From positions 1 to 21,920 of the forward strand of contig MU386073.1 in the NCBI GenBank assembly GCA_022497145.1: a stretch of DNA of 21,920 bases, in the 5' to 3' direction. The position numbers and the translations under genes were made by a program. A model generated the notes under the pieces. The model had not been told where the DNA came from and did not search any database. It worked only from the letters and a program-made list of their open reading frames with translations. Numbering within the stretch: position 1 is the first letter of the stretch; every line of letters starts with the position of its first letter. This document shows positions 1 through 10,529 of this stretch, one piece after another. Origin of the DNA: Rostrohypoxylon terebratum. Taxonomy: Eukaryota > Ascomycota > Sordariomycetes > Xylariales > Hypoxylaceae.

Positions 1-569
1 AAAGGAAAAAGGCGGTGTTTTTCAACGCGTTCGTGTCGCGATTTTGAAGTGGATCGCACCTGGTATGTGCGCATACTGGTATGTTGGCTTATACTGAGCC
101 TCACTGGCGTGTATTACAATACGGATATCGACGATGAGCATATCTTGGCGTTCTAATACATGCAATCGACGGATCAATGGGACATCAACATGAATGATCT
201 TGACAAAACTTAATATTCATTTAACATCGATCTCGTTTTGAATCATTACAACTTTATATATATTATCAATGAGAGTTATTATCTCATTATTTTGTTCTCA
301 AAAGGAGTGACCATTATTTCTTTTCCGATCTTGTCCAATTGGATAACTTTTTGGTATATATAACATTAACAATGGAGAATATCCTCTTTACGCCTGTCCG
401 AGTTTTGATGCGTGAGCATCTGACCTTCTATGGAATTCTGTCAATTGGGTGTTTTCGGTTGGGGGAAATGATGTATAGGTACCTCGTATACTCGTTGTAA
501 TTATCCGTAACTCCGTAACTCGTCTATACAGGTCTGCCACCACTCAATCTGGCACTACCGTTCATATAA
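1..569. other. Gene-free AT-rich left edge
   Basis: No reading frame with a convincing start, codon use or family motif is visible. The stretch is rich in short TATA-type runs (for example around 255-265 and 355-362). A good pyrimidine-poor 3' splice site (TATACAG) ends at about 532, just ahead of the coding-like stretch described next. An AGGTACCT palindrome lies at 477-484. It may be a 3' flank or intergenic DNA. Confidence 0.5.
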
Positions 570-755
570 TCAGATCCTAGAGATGTGTTTGTAGACGTCG
601 CGCGAGACGGCGATCGTCGAGCCGTGGAAACGAACGCTGGAAGTCGGTATTGGTCTAATTTGCTGGCACTTTTGAATGAAAAGGGCCAGACGAATCTCGA
701 TGATCCGTTTGATGGATTTGAGGAATCAGAGGATGTGGAATGGGGCATTTTCTGA
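570..755 (+). pseudogene. Possible coding remnant or unplaced terminal exon
   Basis: A 61-codon open stretch begins right after an in-frame TAA (567-569) and ends at TGA 753-755. Its translation looks protein-like: a basic/polar start (DVFVDVARDGD), a hydrophobic turn (YWSNLLALLNEKG) and an acidic end (FEESEDVEWGIF). GC content rises locally compared with the AT-rich flanks. There is no ATG in a good position. An acceptor-like CAG just inside it could make it a last exon, but I found no matching upstream exon. The opposite strand is also open over part of it. It could be a degraded gene, the last exon of an unrecognised gene, or chance. Family unknown. Confidence 0.3.
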
Positions 756-1582
756 TATTTCGTTGAAAATTGAGCGGAGAGTGGAAAGAAGTATATATAC
801 CTATAAAAGAAGCGAAGATTTATTTTTGACTAATTGTTCGCTCCGAACATGAAGCCGAGAAAAGGTTCTGAGGGGGAAAATCATAATTGACAGGGACCAA
901 AATGCGATTATATATTTGGACCATCGGCCGTTCATTTCACGTCATGTCATCCCCAACGGAGGGGGCAATTGTCAGGTGGCATCGAGCACTGGCGAAGCGC
1001 CAATCTTACCAATATATCACGCTGACGAGCATCGCAAAGTCGATATCATTCGACGATGTAGGTATCAGAGCATCGATCGCAGGGGTCTGATAGATTCTTG
1101 ATATATCATTGGCTATCAGAGAAATTATGAAATTTTTGAAAAGAAAATCTGAATTTTCCGCAGCAACGCCACTAGAACAGTGCAGTCCCGACCTTAGCCC
1201 CCAAAATTGAGCCAATTGTTATATGCCACATCCCTTCTGGCCTCTTGAAGAACAGACTCTCGCATATGCGGTGCGGCCCGTGGTAGCATCATATGCGGGA
1301 AAAAGAGCGGAGAGTAAGAAGAAAGAAGCAAAATGAAGATATTAAACCTATAGCCTACCTATAGCCTGCCGATTCTATACATGAAGGCATGCTAGTAGAA
1401 GTCTGTAAGATGTAAGGCGTATTAGGGGGTGTGCGAATGCTGACCCTGAGGCTCTGAGGAAGATGAGACCTCGAAAAAAGGATGGAAATTGGTATAATGA
1501 TTGGATTCTCAAGTAGTTCTCTAGTTTTCATCTAGATTCGTAGAAACGGAAGGCCCCCCAACTCGACAGTTCCATTGACATC
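756..1582. other. Intergenic region upstream of the cysteine-rich membrane protein
   Basis: Short overlapping frames on both strands have no coding character. The last ~250 bases (to 1582) precede the ATG of the next gene and presumably hold its promoter and 5' UTR. A TATATATA-like run at 792-800 is the only promoter-like string noted, and it lies far upstream. Confidence 0.5.
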
Positions 1583-2931
1583 ATGGAGTCCTACCCAGTG
1601 GGGTTTTACACTGTCACCATCCTAGCTGCCTGTAAAGTTTTCTTAATTGCACTCGAAATATTCTTCGGTACTCGAAAGCAGCCAAAAGCCTTTCGTCTCA
1701 TTATCTTCGGTTGCATTTCTGCATTTCTAGCCCTCATCCTTGGTGGTGTGTCATTCAAGGGGTTATCAATAAGGGCGGACGAAAAGTCTCAGCAGTGCGA
1801 AAATGCAGATGCTGATATCGTCGGAGATGGGGTCCGAGCGGCTGCTTGGACGCAGGTTGGCATACTATTTTTTATAACATTTACAGGAATCTTTCACTTT
1901 TATAAGACTGCAGTAAAGGAAATAGGGGGAGGCTTGATCGTCACTCACGTGTCTTTGGCTATCGCCCTTCTGGTCCCGTTGGCCCGCCACGAGTTATCTC
2001 CCATCGATGCGATTCTAGGATCCTTGATTCTAGATGCTCAAGGAAATTCACTTTCTATCCAATTGGTGACAAAGGAGACACTAGCCGCTCGGTGGCAGGT
2101 GGCCGTCGCTTTAATCTCTCAACTTCTTGGGTTACTCATAGAGGGCATACTTGTCGGCTTTTTTACCAACAATCGACTCCCAACCAAGAATTGCAATTGC
2201 TTTTCGGTCTTCTGGTGGACATGGTTCAGCAATTGCCCACCAGTCTCGCGAGGGCATGTTGAGCCCTATTGGATTTATTTCGGATACCGTTTCATAAATA
2301 TAATTCACGGATCTTACTTCGCCATCACCCGCACATCAACATACGACGATGCAGAGAAGTGGGATAGGGAGAACCCTTGCGACCCTTGCGATAACTGCCG
2401 TACCGGAGAAGCAACCATTCGCTGCAAATGTCACCCTTGCGCAGCTTGTTTGTATTGCAAAGTGTGTCAGAGGAGGGCTCGCTGTCATCCGCATCAGCCT
2501 GTTCCTCCAGAACAAAGTTCTTCTAACAATGCCATAGTTCTATGGAATATGCACACATGTACAACTTGTCATAGGTGTAAAAAGTGCGGACACAGCGATC
2601 TCGATTCAGGCACCTCGGTACTCCTATCTGGCGAAAGGTTCTCCGAAAAAACGATGACTGTCGGCTCAAACTTTCTGGAAAACAGTGTTTTGGCACTCAT
2701 AAGCATGGTTTCACTGGAAGTGACGATGAATATGAATAAGGTGCAAAAGACGTCTCCATTGTATGCCGTTGGACAAGTCACATCCTTGGTTATCGCCGTT
2801 GGAACCACCGCCCGAGCCCTCTGGGTCTTCCTGTATATGTTTGATTCGAAATCTCGTAAGTATCTACTCTAAAGGAAGCTGGTTGTTTGGAGTTACTGAT
2901 GACTGAACTAGACTCTGCATATATTACGTGA
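1583..2931 (+). CDS. Polytopic membrane protein with Cys-rich (CxxC) insert, unknown function
   Basis: I do not recognise a named family. Exon 1 is 1583-2855 and exon 2 is 2912-2931. The 56-nt intron (GTAAGT donor, CTGAAC before TAG) gives 430 residues; without splicing the frame stops at 2872 and only the last few residues change. Hydrophobic segments lie near residues 7-29, 38-58, 90-107, 118-135, 172-197, 366-384 and 396-419, so it is a multi-span membrane protein. Between the fifth span and the last two is a hydrophilic region with 14 cysteines (266, 269, 272, 281, 283, 286, 289, 292, 295, 301, 326, 329, 332, 335), mostly CxxC or CxC, interspersed with histidines. That spacing suggests metal (zinc) binding or dense disulphides. 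It does not match a RING pattern by eye. The ATG follows a long AT-rich stretch and opens directly into the first span. Gene call firm, function unknown. Confidence 0.8.
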
Positions 2932-3181
2932 ACCCGGTTGGTGTTATACATTCAAGCCGAACAAATGTACATCCCAGGATCAGCAGAAATAATAAGAGAG
3001 AATTGGAAATCATCTATGAAATAATAGCGGGACACGATTTCTACAAGAAAATATGGCATCACGAAGCTCATGACAACCATGGAACCTGCCTGGAGCAGAA
3101 GAATAGATACCCAAAGTGTACCCTGAATTATGAGATATATATTTCGCAGCATACACAATAACAACCTACAGAACAAGTTCA

Positions 3182-4101
3182 TCACCTGGAGTTATCGTAC
3201 GTCGTCGGCGCCTCTCTGGTGGGGAAGCTCCGAGGTAACACCCACCAATAACCTATCAAGCGTTCACATTCCCACGTCACAGCCCCGATCCCCTTAACCA
3301 CCAACCAGCTCACCATAAGCGTGTGTAGCCGTCTACCCACACCCCCCTCTAAAAGTGTAGGTTTTTCGCTCACCCTCCTCCACAGCACGGTCTCGTTGAC
3401 GAGCTTCACTCTGTCCCCTTCCCCAATAAGATCAAACCCCACGTTTAGCGCCCCAGTCACAACAGGGCCTTTCCATCCCGGTGGCGGCGATACTACAGTT
3501 ACACAAAATTCAGTAATTGCCTCAAAGGGCTGAGGGGGTGGCCCAAGAACAAGAAACTGGATCTAGATGATGTAAAAAGGGGTAACCTACAGCCCAACAC
3601 AGCCCTCCCCTCTCTCCTGCCCCTGACGACGTAGACCCCGCACACCCGATCGCCGACCCTAAATCTACACCCCTTGAGATACCGCGCCTCAAAAGTCCTC
3701 CTGTACCCATCCGGATCCGACAACCCAGACCCCATGTACGACATGATTAGGGCTTGTGGCGTCCAAGCAAAAGCGCACATCGTAGCGCTTAAGTAATCCT
3801 CCAGCAGACCCTGACCCTGTCCCTGTCCCGCATCACCCTTCGCGACGACCTCCATCCGGAGACTAGTGACAGGGACAGGAAGCGAAGTAACACATTCCCT
3901 CGCAACGACAAACTGGTCCCTCTCATCCAGCACATCCTCTGGTAGCAAATCCCTCTCGCCCCCAAAAACACTCCCCGGCGGCGAAACCCCCGCCTCAACA
4001 ACCGTCTTCCTCGCCAGCTCACTGCCCAAGTACGCCAGATAAGCCGCTGGCAGTGCGGCCGGGGCCAGCGCCACGAGCACGCGGATGGCGGAAGCCCCCA
4101 T
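3182..4101 (-). CDS. Conserved-looking protein of unknown function, two exons, start uncertain
   Basis: The proposed model is exon 1 at 4101-3591 and exon 2 at 3492-3182, joined by a 98-nt intron (donor GTAGGT; branch-like TACTGAA; acceptor CTGTAG), giving 273 residues from ATG 4101. Splicing joins ...RAVLG to LSPPPGWKGPVV, where the second frame carries a charged, beta-rich segment (VKLVNETVLWRR, EKPTLLEGG). The first ~45 residues are hydrophobic and could be a membrane segment. The frame stays open upstream of this ATG to at least 4190 and reads plausibly as protein (LTSHPIVHYVRLALSRLIGP), but no ATG exists there, so the true start may be a near-cognate codon or an unseen exon. An alternative acceptor (CTCAG at about 3530) would need a weaker donor. 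It faces away from the copper ATPase only in coordinate order; both are on the minus strand, 0.6 kb apart. No function assigned. Confidence 0.65.
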
Positions 4102-4722
4102 TGCCTGGTGGCCGAGTACTAATAAGCCGAGCGGCCCAATCAAGCGGCTCAGCGCGAGTCTCACGTAATGCACGATCGGATGCGACGTAAGATCGGCAGG
4201 TGCCGAAACCAGGTTGAGTGAAGATGTGGAAATTGGAAAAAGAAAAAAAAGGACGTGGAAATGCGGCTGTGATATCTTTCAGCTGGAGCTTATTAAAGGC
4301 AGATATTAGCTAGGCGCTCAGATAACTGCCTTGGATAAACTGGGACGTCGTATTTCGTGGTCAGCTAAGCCAAGCCCAGCCCAAAAAATGGCGATGCAGA
4401 GTAATTACCTCATCATCCGTTACTCAGCCCTAAGAAGCTAACGGACACCACGGAAATGCTAACATACATCAAGCCTAGCGATTCAGATCACGGGTCACAT
4501 ATAGCACCATCCAAGTTCACTAATTTAGTGTATTCACAGTTAAGACAGATTATAAACAAGGGGAATATCGAGAACATCGAGCACAGCATGGTGCAGTAAC
4601 CAGCAAAATAACACCTTCCTTAAAACTCCCAATCGCAATGCACCTAATGTCTTTTTATCAACAACGAAGCAACCGAAAACTCATGTAAGTGCGGTCACTA
4701 TTACCGCAGAACTAGTAAGCGA
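4102..4722. other. Spacer between the ATPase 3' end and the upstream part of the unknown gene
   Basis: The part to about 4190 is open in frame with the unknown minus-strand gene and may be coding. Beyond it lies an A-rich run (4229-4250; a pyrimidine tract on the minus strand) typical of a fungal 5' UTR or promoter. The rest, up to the ATPase stop codon, has no recognisable feature. Confidence 0.5.
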
Positions 4723-7700
4723 CTATACCTCAGCATGGTCCAGGGTCTGAAGTGGGACATAACCCTCATCCTTCCGTGACTGTCTGCCAAGTACAGCACC
4801 TGCAATGTCCTGAGCCCGGGTGACGATACTGTCAAAGCCCCAGCCACGGCCGCGCTTCTTGATCCCACCCTTATCGGCGAGGAGAGCCTCTTCCATCCAC
4901 TGAGGCCGCTTCCAGAACTTGAGGAGTAGTGAGCTAACTACGACGCTGACACTGCTGCAAGCCATAGCAGCGCCGGCAGCCATAGGGTGAAGATGCCAGC
5001 CAAGAGGAAGGAACATTCCCATGGCAAAAGGAAGACCGACAACGTTGTAGAGGCATGCCCAGGTAAGGTTGAGCTTGATACGGAGGAAGATGGTTCGTGC
5101 TAGGTGGAGGGCGGCGGGAATATCCATGAGATCATTAGGTCGCATTAAGACGACGTCAGCTGCTTCCATAGCAACGTCTGTACCGCTAGACATAGCGATA
5201 CCAACATCGGCAGTAGCTAGAGCAGGCGAATCATTGATACCATCACCAACCATAGCGACACATTCACCCCGTTCTTGTATTTCCCGGACGATTTCTTGCT
5301 TTTGGTCTGGTGACACGCTAGCGTAGACGTTGTCGTGTGAGATGCCAACGGACGAAGCAACAGCCAACGCAGTCGACAGTTGGTCACCAGTAACAATGGC
5401 GGTCTTGATTCCCATGCGGTGCAATACTGTAATCGCTGCTGCTGCTCCTTCCTTGATCGTGTCCGATAGACATAAATGACCAGCGTATTTGCCATCGATA
5501 GCTATAAAAACGTTCGTTGTTCCGGCAGAAGTAGCCTTTGACTTGTTCGCCTTCAAGTTAATCTCCTCCGAAGCCTCTACTGCGTCCTCAGGAACATCGA
5601 CCTTGCTCTCCCGCAAGAAGCGGACACTGCCCACGAGCACTTCATAGCGGGTACGTTCGGCACTAGAAGCGGGCTCAACACGCGCACTGATACCTCGGCC
5701 TACAACGGCATTGAAGTTGCCAACGCTACCATCGATAGCTGCTTCCGCATCCAAACCCAGGTCATTGCGCGCTGCTGCCAAAATCGCTTTACCAACTGGG
5801 TGTTCGCTTCCCATTTCGGCGAGACCCACAATTGACCACCAAAGACGTCGTCGCCATTCGTTGTCTTTCCACATGGATGGCATGTCGATGTTTGCAACGC
5901 TCATTTTGCCGTACGTAAGCGTTCCCGTTTTATCAAGCACGACTTGAGTGATTTTGGTCGCAGTTTCCAAAGCTGCACCGCCCTTGACGAGAATACCATT
6001 TTCTGCGCCTATTCCCGTACCAACCATCACAGCGGTAGGGGTTGCAAGGCCAAGAGCGCATGGGCAGGCGAACACAATTACGGAAATGCAGAGTTTAACG
6101 CAGACCATCAACTTGCCACCACTTTCCTCCGATAAGAAAATCTTGGGCGGGTTTTTGAGAGCATGGCTTAGTACCATCCAGGTGACGAATGTGAGGAAAC
6201 CAAGAACCAAAATCATGGGAACAAAGTAGCCGGCAATCGTATCGGCTAGGCGCTGAATAGGAGCTCTGGTGGTCTGAGCATCCTGTACAAGCTTGACAAT
6301 CTGGCTTAGTTGAGTATCTCGTCCTGCTCTGGTGACGCGGAAATCAACTCGGCCATGCCCGTTAACGGTTCCACCAATCACATTGCTACCCTTCTTCTTC
6401 TGGACTGGAATAGCCTCGCCAGTGACCATGCTTTCATCTACGTAAGTCTCGCCTCGCATGATGGTTCCGTCGGCAGGGATCTTATCGCCGGGACGAATGA
6501 TCACGATATCCCCGACTGATATGAGTTCGGTGGGGATGATCTTCTCTTCGGCAGCGTTGCCTTCCTGAGCTTGTGTGTCCGACTTTATGGCTTCTTTGGT
6601 TGCGTCCCAGTTTTCAGCCGCTTTTTCGGCGGCGATCGGATCGGCGTAAATGGTAGCCATGGATGGGGCTAGTGACATAAGTCGCGATAGGGCCTTGGAA
6701 GTTTGACCCTTCGCACGGTTTTCTAAGAATCGGCCGAGGGTGATGAAAGTAATCAGCATTGTGCTGGTATCAAAAATGGTATTGGGTCGGGTGTGCGGTG
6801 GGAATAGAAAGGAGACAATCATCGCGAAAACGCTAAAGAAAAATGCAGCAGAAGTTCCTAGAACGACGAGGACGTCCATGGTCGGAGACTTGTGTTTGAT
6901 GGACTTATAGGCAGAAACGTAAAATCGTTTGCCAATGCCAAACTGTATGGGTATCGTGAGAACTAAGCAAATGACGTCGCCTAAGAAGAGACCAGGAAGC
7001 AGTTCTAAGCGGCCAAAATCTAAGAAAGGAATTGCCATAGGGAAGATCATGCCGATGAAGAATACCGGAATCGCAAACGACAACGAGACTTGGAAGGCTC
7101 TTCTCCATTCTTGGATCTCTCTCGTCTTTGCCAGCGATTCTAGCTGTGCATTGTTATCATCGTTGTCGGCAACTAAGGCATTGAATTTCATCTTTTCAAC
7201 CTCTTCAACGAGCACTCGAAGACCTGTTACTCCTGGTTGATGGGAAACCGTGAGTCTAGATGTGGCCATGTTCAACTTCGCAGAGTTGACACCGGGAAGA
7301 GCGAGCAGCGCTTCCTCGATAGTTTTGGCGGCTGTAGCATCAGGATTTCCGTATATCTTCAGTTGTGAGGTGGTAGCCGATCCAGAACGGTCTGTTGTGT
7401 CGGCGACCGATGAGATAATCTCGGCACCAAATCCACTGTCCTCAATGGCCTCTGCTATTTTCTCTGTAGTAACTTTCGTTGTGTCATGAGTGATGACAGC
7501 TCGTTCTGCCAACAAGCTGATGTTAAACCGCACGATACCTTCGAGACTAGTTACAGCTCTTTCAACGGCTGAGGTACAGGCTCCACATGTCATACCCTCG
7601 ATAGCAACAGTAGTTGTGGCGGTAGTTGGTTTCGTTTCTGCACTCTCCGCGCCGTTTTTGACAGATTTAGATTCCTCACTAGAAACTAAGGTTGCGCCGA

Positions 7701-8312
7701 ATCCTCGATCCTCAATTATCTCTATAATCTGGTCGGTTGGCAATAAGGTCACATCGTGTTCCACAACGGCTCTCTCGGAAAGTAGCGATATGCTGAAATG
7801 CTTAACACCAGACACATCCTTGAAACCACCCTCAATGGCCGAGGTACACGCTCCGCAGGTCATGCCTTCAACGGCGATCGTTGTGACGGTAGTTGAAGGG
7901 CCATTGCCGTCGTCTGTGGTCGCTACTCTTGGCGTGGGTAGGGGGGAAGGTAAGTCTGTTGATACAACCTCTGCCTCAAATCCGCGATCTTCGATGATTT
8001 CCTGTATCTTGTCGGCGGATATTCGCTGAGGATCGTGCATTACCACCGCTCGTTCCATCACTAGACTGACAGACGCACTGCCAATTCCGTCAACACCCTT
8101 GAAGCCCGCTTCGATGGATGAAGTACAAGCACCGCAGCTATATCAATGTATTAGAATTATGATACGAGTAAAATGCGAAGGGTAGAGTGATAAAAATCAT
8201 ACGTCATGCCACCAACTATCAAAGTGGTAGTAGCCCATTGTGGAGGTGTCGGACTTTGGAGAGAAGAACCGGAGGGTCCTCGGGGAGGGACTTTGATATT
8301 TCCCGGTGCCAT
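4723..8312 (-). CDS. CCC2: Copper-transporting P1B-type ATPase (Ccc2/ATP7 family)
   Basis: This ATPase pumps Cu(I) into the late Golgi lumen to load cuproenzymes (known role of Ccc2/ATP7 proteins). Exon 1 is 8312-8203 and exon 2 is 8137-4723; the 65-nt intron splits the threonine of the first GMTCGAC motif, giving 1174 residues. Three heavy-metal-associated domains carry GMTCGAC at 35-41, 128-134 and 218-224. A fourth, degenerate HMA-like segment (about 294-360) has no CxxC. Then come TGEA (609-612, actuator), CPC (728-730, in the ion-binding membrane helix), DKTGT (772-776, phosphorylated Asp), SEHPVG (814-819, nucleotide domain) and GDGIND (1001-1006). YNVVGLP and MACSS in the last two helices match the Cu(I) P1B-1 signature. 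The start is chosen because ATG 8312 gives a short tail before the first HMA; the open frame upstream lacks another ATG. Delivery to it is normally by an Atx1-type chaperone, not seen here. Confidence 0.97.
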
Positions 8313-10529
8313 ATTTGATGAGGACGAGCGTGATTGGTTAGTATTTCGATAGAGTTTACGAAAAGGCAAAACCGGCGTTGCGAAAACGTTCTCTCGTTTG
8401 GGGTTGTAAGCTGCTTATATGACGAACGGCATTATCTGAGCATAGGTATTGGAGACGGAACAAAAGATAAAAGAGTGATTCGACGTGTAAAAGTGACGAG
8501 AGGTAGTAGAATAGAACACGTCAAAAATGACCAGACTCCGGCTCCAGGCGGGTAGTAGGTGAGATATATTAAAACAGTTGTAAATTTGCACGTATGGTGT
8601 GTAATTTGTAGCCTTGGAGAGGGAATTGGTAAGTTGACGCAAGTTGACGAGGAAGGAATTCGAGAACAAAAAGGTAGGACGATGCGATTCTGTTCTAGGG
8701 TCGGTAGGGGGTTTGTAAGCTAACGGGGGTGAGAGAAGCGCCGCTAAGTACTTATCAGGTGTAAGGTACAACACTAGTGGAACGACCTAGGACGAATCGG
8801 GTGTTTTAGGAATTTTTAGGTGTTTTTAGTCACATATTACGACTGTGTAAACGTCACGGACCAACTGTACGCCACATAAGGCCTAGGTGCTGAACCGGGC
8901 ACTAACCTGGACACAATTTGTGCTTTGACCGAGCTGACGTTGCACTGCTGGATAGGAGTAAATACAGTGCGGCGCATAATTTCAGGGATCCAATAGACTG
9001 TGGTTTCAAGCTTGGCATCAATTGCTTAAGGTCGCCTAAGGACGAAACATGCCACAACTACCACAACCTTACTATTACATAGGTACCTTCTAAACCCGGC
9101 AACTAAAGCGATCTTCGACAACCTTGCATCTCGTACTTACTTAGTACCTAGTTAGATCTTGGCTTCAAGATGAATTGGACAGATCTAGAGAAATACGTAT
9201 CTTGTGCAAAATTTTATATATTTTTCGTCTACGTACGTATGTCTCGCATGACTTACATTAGCTTCTTCAACCGCATAGATCGGTATGGTATGGCATGAGA
9301 ATGAGAATGGAATCAGACAGAAAATGAATAGTCAGCGATATCTAAGACATTGGATATGACGAGTAACTTCGGACATGCGGCAAATTCGGACTGCACGGAA
9401 TATATGGAATAAATAACTTTATTAAGCTATACTTCAAAATATATTGGGTATTTTGGCTTGACTCAATATAATCGGCAAATGTCTGAAAGCAGATTTCTTC
9501 CGGATGGGGTGGAGGATCGGGATTCATATGTACGTATACCCTTATCTCCGACTCTTATTCCTTTCCTATATAAACGTAACACACCATGGATTCCAATGCC
9601 ACTCGCCATGAATTGGCAAACACGCGGAGGCATCAATTGTTATACTGTTAGTGCGGTGTTCTTTGTCAATCTTATAAATGAACCCATATCTACATCAGTC
9701 TGGTAGTATAAACTGACTGTAGGTATTGATTCATTCTACATGTAGCGGGAGAGACCGTACTCCATGATACAATCACTTAGATCACCAACTTTATTTGCCT
9801 GGCTTGGTCACCGCATCAGGCTAACCATGTAAGAAGGATTAAGAAGAATCCCATGCCATTCCATCCGAATTCTTCGTTCATTCAGAGTTGAGATATGTGA
9901 GACATTTTATTATAGTTTTTGTTAGATATATAGACTCAATTAGTGCAATGCGCAAAGAGTGTGTGCATTAAACTGGAAACATTGATTTAATGCAAAGTAT
10001 ACGATAAGATAAGGTGTTTTTGTGCAGCCTTAGAGCTGCCCCGCTACAACCTAACTAAAATGTCGCTAGCAGCGTCCGGGGTAGGGGGTTCTACGGGTAC
10101 AAGCTCAAACAGTGATGATACAGGCACCACTTCAAATGTTCAAGCTTGGGAACGACTCCGAACCACCGTAACCTCAACCAGGACAACGTCAAACACGAAC
10201 AAATCCACTTGGAGAACCACCACGTCCATCACGTCTCCTTACCGATGTGGTTCTAGCCTGTCGTTCAAACAAGCCTAGAGCGTTTCTAACCATTCTAACC
10301 ACCCTTACTCATTTTTATTGAAACGAATTACAGTTGAAACCCCACCCCAAGCCGGCACTCATTCATCGTTTTCATCGTTTCATCTCACCAAAGCAAGGCG
10401 AGCCGATCCAGAAGCTTAGCTAGTTAGCCTCGCTATCTAGCCCTGGCCTTCTATCTCTCAGCCTTGCGTGAGCATTACGTCGTTCATACTACCATTGTCA
10501 TTGTCTTCACGACGAGGGCTATCTTCACG
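8313..10529. other. 2.2 kb intergenic region between CCC2 and CSN7
   Basis: CCC2 (-) and CSN7 (+) are divergent, so both promoters must lie here. Frames of 60-119 codons exist, but they lack good starts, splice signals or protein-like composition. An AGGTACCT palindrome is at 9081-9088. A Ser/Thr-rich 72-codon frame with ATG at 10060 (AAAATGTC context) ends at 10278 and could be an upstream ORF or small gene. Pyrimidine-rich sequence from ~10360 to 10460 (repeats of TCATCGTTT at about 10363-10381) looks like the CSN7 promoter or 5' UTR. I recognised no tRNA or repeat family. Confidence 0.5.

Noticed and set aside
2928..3185. 77-codon frames on both strands between the first two genes
   Set aside because: They overlap each other, lack coding composition and lie in a short 3' flank. 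The plus-strand one starts with the last codons of the cysteine-rich gene in another frame.
7490..8029. 179-codon plus-strand frame opposite the copper ATPase N-terminus
   Set aside because: It is the antisense of the repeated HMA domains; its repetitive composition follows from them.
8157..8369. N-terminal extension of the copper ATPase to 8369
   Set aside because: That frame would begin with TTG; the first real ATG is 8312, which gives a normal short leader before the first HMA.
9458..9706. 82-codon plus-strand frame in the CCC2-CSN7 gap
   Set aside because: It begins at TTG rather than ATG, has no splice context and no recognisable motif.
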